This document shows positions 9,718-19,189 of a stretch of 64,000 nt of DNA, one piece after another. The first letter of the stretch is position 1; each line of letters starts with the position of its first letter. A program made the translations under genes and the position numbers. The notes under the pieces were generated by a model, which was given only the letters and a program-made list of their open reading frames with translations, was not told the DNA's origin and made no database searches. The stretch is from G965267425 sp965267425 (GTDB lineage: Bacteria; Bacteroidota; Bacteroidia; Flavobacteriales_E; Vicingaceae), in contig OZ253959.1 of assembly GCA_965267425.1 (NCBI GenBank), positions 1,674,001-1,738,000 of the forward strand, in the 5' to 3' direction.

Positions 9718-10009
9718 CAAGTTCATTCCTATTCTTTTCCTATTTCTCGTTTTAGCGGCTTGCAGCAGTCAGTTCAATAAGGGGGTAACCAACAAACGCG
9801 AGTTGAGATCAAAGACGAGCCCAAGTTTGAAGATTGCCAAGGAATACGACAAAATTGCCAAAAAACAAGAGCGAAAAGCCAAGCGATTCAGCAATATTAA
9901 GGATCAAGAAAAAGCCAATGAAAAGCGAAAGGCCAAACAACGAAAAGAAGGACAACAATACCTAAAAAAGAAAAAGAGAAAATTAAAAAGAGGTAAAAAA
10001 CCTATTTGA
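9707..10009 (+). CDS. Small, strongly basic lipoprotein
   Basis: I chose ATG 9707, not TTG 9692, because it gives a clean lipoprotein signal (MKISKF, then a hydrophobic core, then LAAC with Cys at about residue 19). It also overlaps the SCO stop in a coupled way. The mature part is about 80 residues with an extreme Lys/Arg excess and no recognised domain. It could bind nucleic acid, LPS or peptidoglycan; that is speculation. Its last 8 bases overlap the 3' end of the convergent ABC ATPase gene. Confidence 0.7.
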   Translation: MKISKFIPILFLFLVLAACSSQFNKGVTNKRELRSKTSPSLKIAKEYDKIAKKQERKAKRFSNIKDQEKANEKRKAKQRKEGQQYLKKKKRKLKRGKKPI

Positions 10010-10769
10010 TGTGGTATTGTAGGTTCAAATGATCTTCATTTTGACTCATCTTCACATGTGTATATGTTTCTTTGACATATGTTGATTCGAGCAGTTGCTC
10101 ACGGTTTAATACTTGAAATTCACCATTATGTATTAACCAATATTTGTTACAGTATTGAAGGGTGTCTTCAAGGTGATGAGTTGAGAACACTACAGATTTC
10201 CAGGTATTTAGTGAAAAAATCAGTTCTAATATGGCGTTCTTGTTTAGCGTATCCAAATGTGCAACGGGTTCATCCATAAGGCAAACATCTACATCTTGAA
10301 CAACAGATCTGGCAATTACCGCCCGCTGTTTTTCACCGTCACTTAATTCCCTGAGGTATCTGCTTTCTAAATTTGTCAAATGACACGCAGCCAACGCTTT
10401 ATCGATGATTTGATGGTCCTCATTATTGATTTTTTTGAGCCATCCCATGTGAGGATATCTTCCAAAAGAGATGTAATCTCGCACGGTAGTATATCCCGGA
10501 AATGAATTCTCTGAAAATACCATGGACATTTGTTGAGCAATTTCCTTTGGCGATAATGCATAGATCTCTCTTTCCTGGATGAAAATTTGTCCCGAGATAC
10601 AAGGCATAAAACCGGAAAGAGTTTTTAACAAAGAGGACTTCCCTGCACCATTTAGCCCGATAAGTGCAATGATATCTCCTTCACACACTTCGATTCCGTT
10701 GGCCTGAAATAACATAGAATTGTTATGGAAACCAACGCTCAACTGCTCTGTGTGTATCAGCTTTTTCAT
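10002..10769 (-). CDS. btuD: Cobalamin/siderophore ABC transporter ATPase
   Basis: This 255-residue ATPase has Walker A GLNGAGKS (38-45), signature LSDGEKQR (142-149), Walker B CLMDEP (163-168) and an H-loop STHH (196-199). Family members of this FecE/BtuD type pair with BtuC-type permeases. It overlaps the permease gene by 4 bp (ATGA) and is the last gene of the riboswitch-controlled run. Context favours cobalamin as substrate; sequence alone could also suit heme or iron siderophores. Confidence 0.9.
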   Translation of the reverse strand: MKKLIHTEQLSVGFHNNSMLFQANGIEVCEGDIIALIGLNGAGKSSLLKTLSGFMPCISGQIFIQEREIYALSPKEIAQQMSMVFSENSFPGYTTVRDYISFGRYPHMGWLKKINNEDHQIIDKALAACHLTNLESRYLRELSDGEKQRAVIARSVVQDVDVCLMDEPVAHLDTLNKNAILELIFSLNTWKSVVFSTHHLEDTLQYCNKYWLIHNGEFQVLNREQLLESTYVKETYTHVKMSQNEDHLNLQYHIK

Positions 10770-11785
10770 GAAAACGAAGTTGAAATCTGTTTATTCCTAA
10801 CAATGATCCAAATCAGAACGGGAATGCCCAAGATAGACGTAATGGCATTCAATGGCAAAATCATAAATGATCCCGGAACGTGCGCCAGAAAATCTGCAAA
10901 CAATAGTACCAAAGCACCTATGAGACAGGATGCTGGTATTAATATCTTGTGATCATCTAATTTGAACAGCATGCGAGTGATGTGTGGCACGATAATACCT
11001 ACAAATCCAATGGGACCACAATAGGCAGTTATGATTCCAGCCATAACAGCAGCCAATAAGATGGTCAAATTTCGAATCTTCTTAATATTCACACCTAAAT
11101 TTTTTGCTGTGTTTTCTCCTAGCAAGAGTGCGTTCAAGCCAGGAAACAAAAGAAATGAAGCCGTTGTACCACTCAAAACAGTAGCTGAAATAAGGTAAAC
11201 TTCTTTTCCATTGACCGCATCCAAACTTCCCAGGGTCCACATCACAAATTTCTTTAACTCAACATCCGGACTAAAATACTGCAGAAGACTTACCAACGCA
11301 GATGATATACCACCTATCAGAATACCGAGCACCAGAATGGTCACATTGTCGGCTATTCTGGAAGCCGCCATGAGTAAAATGAGCATGATGAGGAATGCGC
11401 CAGCCACTCCAGAAATGGCCATAGTCCATCCGGAAACAGATTGAACCCCTATAATACTCAATCCCATTGTGGTAAGTGCCACACCCATTCCGGCTCCCGA
11501 ACTAATTCCTAAAACATAAGGACCGGCCATTGGGTTTCTAAACAAGGTCTGCATCAGCAGTCCACTAATGGATAATCCAATGCCCGCTAATATTGACAAG
11601 AACATTCGTGGAATTCGACTTTCCCAAACGATAATGCGATAAGGATTGTCATCCTCTGTATTGAATGAGAAAGCATTCATAAAGACATCGTTCGACATTT
11701 CAACCGATCCAAATCGAATATGAATCAAACCCATGATGCAAACCAATAGCAACAAACTTATGATGAGTATCGAATGCCTATTCAT
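10766..11785 (-). CDS. btuC: Cobalamin/siderophore ABC transporter permease
   Basis: This 339-residue FecCD/BtuC-type permease has about nine or ten hydrophobic segments. The family motif around GPYVLGISSGAGMG (about 90-104) and the cytoplasmic coupling region GPIGFVGIIVPHITR (about 256-270) are present. It forms the inner-membrane channel for the binding-protein cargo. It overlaps btuF by 8 bp and btuD by 4 bp, so stoichiometric co-translation is expected. Confidence 0.92.
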   Translation of the reverse strand: MNRHSILIISLLLLVCIMGLIHIRFGSVEMSNDVFMNAFSFNTEDDNPYRIIVWESRIPRMFLSILAGIGLSISGLLMQTLFRNPMAGPYVLGISSGAGMGVALTTMGLSIIGVQSVSGWTMAISGVAGAFLIMLILLMAASRIADNVTILVLGILIGGISSALVSLLQYFSPDVELKKFVMWTLGSLDAVNGKEVYLISATVLSGTTASFLLFPGLNALLLGENTAKNLGVNIKKIRNLTILLAAVMAGIITAYCGPIGFVGIIVPHITRMLFKLDDHKILIPASCLIGALVLLFADFLAHVPGSFMILPLNAITSILGIPVLIWIIVRNKQISTSFS

Positions 11786-12923
11786 CCACCTTTAATTTTT
11801 GGTAGTATTTCGTTGAATAGTGCTCCTTTTGCACGTTTCCAAATAGTTTGATCAAATCTAATAAAACACTGTCAGGTTCCATTATGCCAGATTCCCAGTA
11901 ATCATTTCCCTGAAGGCTGGAATTAAGCCTCTTGTTGTTATTGATGACTTGATTTTTTTGGATAGCCGAAAATGAGGAGAATCGTTCATCCAATTGAACA
12001 ATTTGCTCGATGGATTGCTTATCACCTGGATTCATCCAGAAATCTGCAAACAGGCATTTTTCAATAACGGTTTCTATATCGATAACCTGAGCACCTTTTG
12101 AATCCAAATCATCCCAGACATATTCTCCTCCAGCATCTTTGATGAGTTGTGCTTGAAAAGAATTACCACCTGCCACAAACCACTCTCCTTTCCATGGTAA
12201 CCCTAAAAAGACTTTAGGTTTATTGGTTGAATCATTTGAATTCATCTTTTTGCTTTTCTCGTAGCGTTCGGACAAGGCGTTGAATTTTGCATCTATGTTT
12301 TTGTATCCCGTAAGTAAAGCGTATAGTTTAATCCATTCTGCCTTTGCCAACGGATGATTCTCAAAGTATTCAGTTGTCACAATTACCGGAATATCATTGT
12401 TTTGTAATTGCTCTATCATGCGCTCTGTTGCATCATCAAAAGAGTTCATTAAAACAAGTGATGGTTTTAGGACTTGTAGCAATTCAAAATTTAACCCGTT
12501 GTTGTCACCTACAACGTGTATTTTATCTTCAACAATACGGCGAGAAATGTTCTCCGAGCAAATGTATGGTGCACAAGCTACAGCCGTTATCAACTCCTCC
12601 TGTTGCAGATAGTTGATGTATCCAACATGTCCCGTTCCCTGACAAACTACATTGTCAATTGGAATTTGAATAAGCAAAGCATCCCCCGTCACCTTTGGCG
12701 CTTCATTTTCAAATAATATGTATGTGTCTACTCTATCTGAATTATAATGTGAAATGTTCACTTCATAATGAGAAGTGTGATCGATTATTTGTAAGAACTC
12801 TGTTGTTTGAGTTAATTGAGTATTGCCGGAGGCAGAGTTTTCTTGCGGAGCAGTGCTTGATTCATGGCACCCGGAAATGAATGTTAAAAGGCAGAAAAGC
12901 CAAAAACAATATATAACCTTCAT
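11778..12923 (-). CDS. btuF: Cobalamin/siderophore ABC transporter substrate-binding lipoprotein
   Basis: This 381-residue lipoprotein (lipobox TFISGC, Cys19) has the class III helical-backbone binding-protein fold. Diagnostic segments are LNFELLQVLKPSLVLMN, a long central helix about residues 185-225, and a second lobe beginning near KPKVFLGLPW. It should bind cobalamin in the periplasm and hand it to BtuC. Its ATG follows the TAA of the giant repeat gene directly, so the two are translationally linked. That ties the repeat protein physically to the transport operon. Confidence 0.88.
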   Translation of the reverse strand: MKVIYCFWLFCLLTFISGCHESSTAPQENSASGNTQLTQTTEFLQIIDHTSHYEVNISHYNSDRVDTYILFENEAPKVTGDALLIQIPIDNVVCQGTGHVGYINYLQQEELITAVACAPYICSENISRRIVEDKIHVVGDNNGLNFELLQVLKPSLVLMNSFDDATERMIEQLQNNDIPVIVTTEYFENHPLAKAEWIKLYALLTGYKNIDAKFNALSERYEKSKKMNSNDSTNKPKVFLGLPWKGEWFVAGGNSFQAQLIKDAGGEYVWDDLDSKGAQVIDIETVIEKCLFADFWMNPGDKQSIEQIVQLDERFSSFSAIQKNQVINNNKRLNSSLQGNDYWESGIMEPDSVLLDLIKLFGNVQKEHYSTKYYQKLKVDE

Positions 12924-15900
12924 TTATTGAGTTTCAGCCTTCCAAACAGCCTCTGAAGAATCCACGCCATTTTTCTTGTAATAGACACCTCCCCATTTGT
13001 AGAAGATTTTTTCATACACGTTGATTCCTCCATCTTGTACTACCGTACGCTTTAATATAATAGCACCATCTTGCTCTAACGTTTCCTCTGTAATGCCTTC
13101 TCCATGCTCACGCGCTTCATTAGGATAACGTGGTTTCTTTTCACCTCGATAGTAATTGCGATCAAAATCAAGCCTTTTTTCTTCTGCTTTGACCATCAGG
13201 TTACTTTCGTACTCTTCAATTTTTTGTTTTCTCTCAGCTAACAGTCTGCTATTTTCATCGTAAGCAGCAGTTCTTCTTTCTAAATCATCTTCCCATGAAT
13301 CATGATATTCTTTGATGTTACCAGATTGCTCATCCCTTCTATTGCCAGCATCAGCTATCAGGCGTTGTTGATCTTCATCCAGTTCATTGCTATTTTCTCT
13401 GAACTCCTGAGCTCCCTTTTCATACATTTTTGATTTCACTCCTAATTCATCTTCAATCTCTCTGTTCTTTTTATCTAAAACAGCATAGCTCTCTTCTCCT
13501 CTATCTAACTGGTTAGAAGTATTGTTATCTGAAGATTCAGTCCATTCTTCTGTAAAGACCTTAATTCTTTCATACCCTTCTTCATATTGATCATTTCTTG
13601 CCCAAAGTTCTTCTGTGTATTCTTGTTCGAATTTTTGAATGTTTTGACTTGTTTCTGTTACATGTTCTAAGCCCTCTTTGGAGTCTTGTTCTTCTTGTTG
13701 TATGTATTCGATTTTATACGTCAATATCTTTTCACTGGCTTCTTCATAATGCCCGGCGCCTGCCTCATACATTCTATCACGTTGGTCAGCAGCATCCTTC
13801 ACAGCATCAACAGAGGCCTTTCTTCCTTCTTCCGCAGCTGACAATCGTCTATCTTCATCCCGATTGATATCATCCACATCCTCCATCAATACCTCATAAA
13901 TTTGTTCATTTAATCCACTTCGTTCTTCTACCATTTCCTCTTGAGCTGTTTCAACTTCTGCCAGCTCATCCATGGCTTCTGTGCGAGTTTCAGTTGCATC
14001 AGATGCTCTTTCGTCTTCCGTTTCTTCCAGATCCGTTTTTAAGGTTTCTAGCCATTCCGTTTTAGCGGCATCCCTTTCATTTTGCCATTTGGCCATCATA
14101 GCAGCTATTTCGTCCTCACCCATACTTCCAGAGGTGCTTACCGCTTTTTTCATAGGTTCGTCAGCTACTGGCTCCATTGCACTCAGAAGGTCATCAATTT
14201 CTTTTATTTTATCCCTGGGGTATTCCTCATTAGGTTTAACAGTCAAGGCCTGACCATAAATGGATTTAGCTCTTTCGTATTTTTTTCTGTTAAAATAAAT
14301 GTCAGCATCTGAAACAAGTGCTTTGTACCTCATATCAACTTCCTCTTGAGCTTGCAAACTGGCCAAAGCAGCTTTTCTGTCTTCTAGGATTTGATTGATT
14401 TCATCAATTTTTGATTGAGGATAAGATTCAGAAGGTTTAATACCCAAAGCTGCCTGATACTTATTGATGGCCTTATCATAATCCTTGCCACCCAGGGCTT
14501 CATCACCCTCAGCAACCAAGGCCTGATATTGCTCTTCTTTTCTCGCTGCTGCATCAGCGGCCAGTTGTTTGTTCGCTTCAAGTTGGGCCAATAAGTCATC
14601 AATTTCTTTGATTCGTTTTTTTGGATATTCTTCTTCGGGTTTGATATCAAGCGCCTTTTGAAAGGAAGTCTTGGCTTCACTATATGATTCAACACCAAAT
14701 GCTCGTTCACCGTCGTCCACCAATTGCTGATACTCTTTATCGCGTTGCTGGGACAATGCAATCTTATTTCTTTCGGCTAATATTTGATCAATTTTAGCTA
14801 TTTGCTCTTGTGGATATGTTTCGGAAGATTTAATAGCAAGCGCCTGATTATAAGAACTCTTGGCTTCGTCAAAATTTTCAGCTTTAAATGCATCATCAGC
14901 CGCATCAATTAGATCAGCATACTGCTTTTCACGCGCTTCTGCTTCTGCCTGTGAGGCCATTTCACTTAACAGACCGTCAATTTCAGAAATTTTAGACGTT
15001 GGGTATTCTTCTCCTGGTTTGATCCCTAATGCTCCCTGGAAGGCTGTCTTAGCAGCTTCGTAATCTTTTGATTTAAATTTCTTATCCCCTTCACGAATAA
15101 AATTCTCATATTTTTCTTCTAATGCAGCAGCTTCTGCAGCTAGTCTTTCTTTTTCACGTGCATCAGCATCCGCCTGAATCATACCATCAATCTCAGCAAG
15201 TCGATCTTTTGGATATTGCTCCTCAGGTTTGATGGTTAATGCCTCATTGTATTTTGCTCTGGCTGTCTCGTATTCCTTAGACATCAATGCCTGATTGGCC
15301 AATTGAATTGCTTCATCATATTGCTTTTGAATGGCAGCAAGTCTGTCCTTTTCAGCTTGGTCAGCGGCAGCAGCAATCAATTGATCGGCTTCTGCAATCT
15401 TATCCTTAGGGTATTGTTCATCAGGTTTTATCCCTAATGCTTCATTGTATTTGCCTTTTGCTTCTTCGTATTTCTCTTCTTTCATCAAATCATCGGCAGC
15501 GGCAATCTTATCGTTGTAGCTGGCATCCAATTCTTCTGCGGCTGCAGATGCAATCAATCCTTCTATTTCCGCCAATTTATCAACTGGATATTGTTCGGCA
15601 GGTTTAAGTGTTTTAGCTTCTGTAAATGACGATTTAGCGGACGCATAGTCCTTATCTTTTATCTGCTGATCTCCTTGATCAATAAGTGCTTGATATTTTT
15701 CATCCAGGGCCTTGGCTTCAGCTGCCAATCGATCCTTCTCTGCTTGATCAGCAGCGGCTGCAATCAAGCCATCAATCTCAGTTAGTTTATCTTTTGGATA
15801 TTGCTCGGTAGGTTTTACAGCCAATGCTTCATTGTATTTTACTTTGGCATTATCATACTCAGCCGAACCAAGCAATCCATCCGCTTCTTTAATAATGGCA

Positions 15901-18900
15901 TCATATTTTTCCTGCAGAGCTGCAGCCTCAGCTGCCAATCTATCTTTCTCTGCCTGATCAGCTGCAGCAGCTATCAAACCGTCTACTTCTGCAATCTTGT
16001 CTTTAGGGTATTGTTCATCTGGCTTTACTCCTAACGCTTCCTGGTATTTAGATTTTGCATTCTCATAATCAGAACCACCCAGTGCCGCATCAGCATCCGC
16101 AATTAGTGCATTGTATTTTTCATCCAATTCCTTTGCAGCGAGCAAAGCATTTAGCTTTTCGTTTGCTTCAGCAATTTTAGTTTTCGGATATTCTTCCGTT
16201 GGTTTAATGCCCAATGCCTCCTCATATTTGGATTTTGCTGCCTCATAATCTTCACCATTGAATGCTTCATCTCCAGCTGCAATGGCCGCTTGATAAGCTT
16301 CATTCTGCTGGTTCTCCAATTCAATTGCTTTGGCTTGATCAGCCAGAATCTGTTCAATTTCAGCCAATTTATCTTTTGGATAGGCTTCATCAGGTTTTAT
16401 TTCCAACGCTTTGCTAAAAGACGCTTTTGCTATATCGTATTCCGAACCTTGCATGGCTTCTTCTGCTAACTTGATCTCAGCATCATACGCTGCCTGCTGC
16501 TTGTTTTGCTCATCAAGCATGGCCTGTAAATCTGTAATTTTTGTTTTCGGGTATTCTTCTTCAGGTTTTATTTCAGAGGCTTTGGTAAACGAAGCAATGG
16601 CTTCCGCAAGCTTTCCATCTTTTTCGGCTGTTTCTGCTTCTTGAATGGATGCCAGGTAATCCTGTTCAGCCTTAGCAGCATCTGCAAGTTTAGACTCAAT
16701 TGCTGCTATTCTTTCTTTTGGATAACTTTCTTCAGGTTTTAATCCTGAGGCTTCCTCATATGATTTTTTAGCCTCTTCCCAACTAGACGCCTCAAATGAT
16801 GCGTCAGCAGCTGCAATGGCAGCATTGTAAGATTCTTCAATAGCGGCAAGTTCACCCAATTTCGATTGAATCTCTTCCAATCGCTTTTTAGGATACTCTT
16901 CCTCTGGTTTTAATCCGGAAGCTTTTTCATATTCTGTTTTGGAAGCTTCAAAATCTGAAGATTCGAATGCTTGATCCGCTGCAGCGATAGCAGCATTGTA
17001 ATCTTCTTCCAATTTTTGTGCATCGGCTAAAAGACTTCCAATTTCTTCAATTTTGGTTTTGGGATATTCTTCTTCAGGCTTAAGAGCAAGCGCTGCTTCA
17101 TAAGAAGATTTGGCATCTTCCAATTTCTTGTCCTGAAATAGTCCATCTGCTTCGGCAATTTTTTTCGTGTATTCCTCGTCAAGTGCAGCCAGCTCTTTCA
17201 ATTTTTCGCTAATCTTCTTCAACTGCTCTTTTGGGTATTCTTCTCCCGGTTTGATTTCCGCTGCTTTTTCATAACTCACACGAGCTTCTTCATAATGAGC
17301 AATTTCAAAGTCATCATCTCCCTGCTTGATAGCTGTTTCGTACTCTTTATTTTTATTTTCTAATTCAACAATGAGTTTTTCGATTTCTTCTAGACGTTCC
17401 TTTGGATAAGTTTCATCTGGTTTTAACTCCGCCGCTGCTTGGTATTCAAATTTTGCTGAAGTGTAATCATTTCCTTGAAAAGCCGCATCCGCATTGGCAA
17501 TAGCGGCTTTGTATTTCTCTTCTTTTTCTGCTTCGTCGTTGAGGATTTTGGTAACCTCCTCCAGTTTTTGTTTTGGATACTCTTCGTTTGGCATCATTTG
17601 GATAGCCTTCGCGTATTCACCTTTGGCCGAGATGTAATCTTTGGCTGCAAATCGCTCATCCGCATCTTTTATCAAGGCATCGTACTCTTCTTTCAACTTG
17701 GCCAACTCATCCCTTTTCGATTCTACCTGGGCAATTCGTTCCTTAGGCAAACTTTCATCTGGTTTTATCTTCAATGCTTCATTGTATTTTGCAATGGCTT
17801 CATCAAATTTGAGTTCATTGGCAAGGTTATCCCCATCATTCATAGCGGCTGTATACGCCTCATCTTGCTTTTGCATTTCAGCCAAAATTCCTTCTATCTT
17901 TTGCAATTGTTGTTTTGGGTAAGATTCATCCGGTTTGATCTCAGATGCTCTTTCATAACCGGCTTTGGCGGCCTGGTAGTCTTTCATCTCAAATCCACCG
18001 TCGCCTCGTCCAATGGCAGCAATGTAATCCGATTCTTTTTTGGCATCGGCATCAATTTTTTCACTTACTTCTGCTAGTTTATCTGTGGCATATGTATCTC
18101 CAGGTTTAGCCTCCAGAGCTTTTGAATACTCAGCCTTAGCTTCAATTAATTTATTGGCCTCCAGGTATGCATCTGCTTTTCCAATGGCTGCGATGTAAGC
18201 TTGCTCCGCTTTAGCTCCGGCAAGTAATTTTTCCCTTACTGCTTTTAGTTCTGACTTGGCATATTCATCAGAAGGTTTGATATCCACAGCCTTTGAAAAA
18301 TATTCTTCTGCTTTTTTCAAATCATCATCTACAACGGCCATTTCAGCAATTTGAATGGCTTCCTGAAAATCTTTTTCTACTTGTTTGTCAGCTTGTTCTT
18401 TTTCAAATTTCTTCTGTGCCTCTGCTAGTTTATCTTTTGGGTATTGCTCATTGGGCTTCATATTCAGCGCAATGGTGTATTGTTGCTTGGCACGAGTATA
18501 CTCTTTTCCTGACATGGCCTTATCACCAGCGGCTATGGCATCATTGTATTTTTTCTCTTGCTCAGCGGCCATGGCTTCCTGTTCAGCAAGTTTGTCTTCC
18601 AATTCTTTCTGAAGTCTTTCGATTTCCGCTTTAATTGAATTGGTGTAATCCTTGTCAAAATCAAAAATGAAAGATTTGGGATTGTAGTACAATTTGGCAA
18701 TGGGCTTGTTCAGAATGGAGACATCCAATCCTTCTAACTCGGGGAAAAGAACCATTTCCATTGGGAATTCAAACCCACCTTCACCGTCTGCAGGGGGAAC
18801 ATTTTTAGTGTTAATCTCTAGTCGTTTTGTGACATAACCGGAATTGGAGAATTCCAGCTTATACATTCCATCAGGGTTCAGGGAAATTTTAAACTTTCCC

Positions 18901-19115
18901 TTTGCATCGGTAGTTACTGTCTCTACTTTGGAGCCATTTCTGTAGACATTGATTTTTGCTCCAACGATTTTTTTCTTGTCTTCCTGTGATTTAACTGAAC
19001 CGACAAGATCCAGTTGCCATTGCGCACGCGCATTTGGTGTAAACGCTAAGCAACACAGCACTAACAGGCCAAGCATCATCATTTTGGCCTTCCCTATTTT
19101 CCTATACACAGACAT
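12924..19115 (-). CDS. Giant secreted protein with 24 TPR-like repeats and a coiled-coil tail
   Basis: This 2063-residue protein starts at ATG 19115; the TTG one codon earlier is less likely. It has a signal peptide (to about residue 32, ARAQ). A carboxypeptidase-regulatory-like beta domain (about 36-150) and a short coiled coil precede 24 tandem repeats (about 189-1647). A charged Glu/Lys/Arg-rich coiled-coil region runs from about 1648 to 1990, and a small C-terminal domain has the pattern GINVYEKIFYKWGGVYY. The protein is very acidic, and no T9SS signal is visible. TPR-like arrays usually scaffold proteins. It sits 71 bp after the BtuG-like gene and abuts btuF, so a periplasmic or envelope scaffold role is inferred. 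The function is not known to me. Confidence 0.85.
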   Translation of the reverse strand: MSVYRKIGKAKMMMLGLLVLCCLAFTPNARAQWQLDLVGSVKSQEDKKKIVGAKINVYRNGSKVETVTTDAKGKFKISLNPDGMYKLEFSNSGYVTKRLEINTKNVPPADGEGGFEFPMEMVLFPELEGLDVSILNKPIAKLYYNPKSFIFDFDKDYTNSIKAEIERLQKELEDKLAEQEAMAAEQEKKYNDAIAAGDKAMSGKEYTRAKQQYTIALNMKPNEQYPKDKLAEAQKKFEKEQADKQVEKDFQEAIQIAEMAVVDDDLKKAEEYFSKAVDIKPSDEYAKSELKAVREKLLAGAKAEQAYIAAIGKADAYLEANKLIEAKAEYSKALEAKPGDTYATDKLAEVSEKIDADAKKESDYIAAIGRGDGGFEMKDYQAAKAGYERASEIKPDESYPKQQLQKIEGILAEMQKQDEAYTAAMNDGDNLANELKFDEAIAKYNEALKIKPDESLPKERIAQVESKRDELAKLKEEYDALIKDADERFAAKDYISAKGEYAKAIQMMPNEEYPKQKLEEVTKILNDEAEKEEKYKAAIANADAAFQGNDYTSAKFEYQAAAELKPDETYPKERLEEIEKLIVELENKNKEYETAIKQGDDDFEIAHYEEARVSYEKAAEIKPGEEYPKEQLKKISEKLKELAALDEEYTKKIAEADGLFQDKKLEDAKSSYEAALALKPEEEYPKTKIEEIGSLLADAQKLEEDYNAAIAAADQAFESSDFEASKTEYEKASGLKPEEEYPKKRLEEIQSKLGELAAIEESYNAAIAAADASFEASSWEEAKKSYEEASGLKPEESYPKERIAAIESKLADAAKAEQDYLASIQEAETAEKDGKLAEAIASFTKASEIKPEEEYPKTKITDLQAMLDEQNKQQAAYDAEIKLAEEAMQGSEYDIAKASFSKALEIKPDEAYPKDKLAEIEQILADQAKAIELENQQNEAYQAAIAAGDEAFNGEDYEAAKSKYEEALGIKPTEEYPKTKIAEANEKLNALLAAKELDEKYNALIADADAALGGSDYENAKSKYQEALGVKPDEQYPKDKIAEVDGLIAAAADQAEKDRLAAEAAALQEKYDAIIKEADGLLGSAEYDNAKVKYNEALAVKPTEQYPKDKLTEIDGLIAAAADQAEKDRLAAEAKALDEKYQALIDQGDQQIKDKDYASAKSSFTEAKTLKPAEQYPVDKLAEIEGLIASAAAEELDASYNDKIAAADDLMKEEKYEEAKGKYNEALGIKPDEQYPKDKIAEADQLIAAAADQAEKDRLAAIQKQYDEAIQLANQALMSKEYETARAKYNEALTIKPEEQYPKDRLAEIDGMIQADADAREKERLAAEAAALEEKYENFIREGDKKFKSKDYEAAKTAFQGALGIKPGEEYPTSKISEIDGLLSEMASQAEAEAREKQYADLIDAADDAFKAENFDEAKSSYNQALAIKSSETYPQEQIAKIDQILAERNKIALSQQRDKEYQQLVDDGERAFGVESYSEAKTSFQKALDIKPEEEYPKKRIKEIDDLLAQLEANKQLAADAAARKEEQYQALVAEGDEALGGKDYDKAINKYQAALGIKPSESYPQSKIDEINQILEDRKAALASLQAQEEVDMRYKALVSDADIYFNRKKYERAKSIYGQALTVKPNEEYPRDKIKEIDDLLSAMEPVADEPMKKAVSTSGSMGEDEIAAMMAKWQNERDAAKTEWLETLKTDLEETEDERASDATETRTEAMDELAEVETAQEEMVEERSGLNEQIYEVLMEDVDDINRDEDRRLSAAEEGRKASVDAVKDAADQRDRMYEAGAGHYEEASEKILTYKIEYIQQEEQDSKEGLEHVTETSQNIQKFEQEYTEELWARNDQYEEGYERIKVFTEEWTESSDNNTSNQLDRGEESYAVLDKKNREIEDELGVKSKMYEKGAQEFRENSNELDEDQQRLIADAGNRRDEQSGNIKEYHDSWEDDLERRTAAYDENSRLLAERKQKIEEYESNLMVKAEEKRLDFDRNYYRGEKKPRYPNEAREHGEGITEETLEQDGAIILKRTVVQDGGINVYEKIFYKWGGVYYKKNGVDSSEAVWKAETQ
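14175..18551 (-). repeat. 24-unit coding repeat array, about 60 residues per unit
   Basis: Each unit follows one plan: (Y)xAxIxxADxAFxxxxYExAKxxYxxAL, then the very regular x-IKPxExYPKxKIxEIxxLL and a linker with extra Gln/Glu/Ala. The first half is a TPR-like helix pair and the KPxExYPK segment is a fixed turn before the next helix. I counted 24 units by eye. Units 14-19 are most alike and share the DGLIAAAADQAEKDRLAAE linker, which points to recent internal duplication. Average unit length is about 180 bp, with variable linkers. Confidence 0.85.
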
Positions 19116-19189
19116 CAAATGCGTTCAACGCGTTTTCACAAATATCGTAAATCTTATTAAAGTGTTACTACTTAATAATGTCTACTTGT

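Noticed and set aside
14175..18551. CRISPR or other DNA-level repeat array
   Set aside because: The periodicity is about 180 bp with variable spacing and lies in one open coding frame with protein-level conservation, so it is a coding repeat.
13598..18634. Several long plus-strand frames opposite the giant repeat gene
   Set aside because: They mirror the repeat periodicity of the minus-strand gene and encode Ser/Phe-rich nonsense without domains, so they are shadows.
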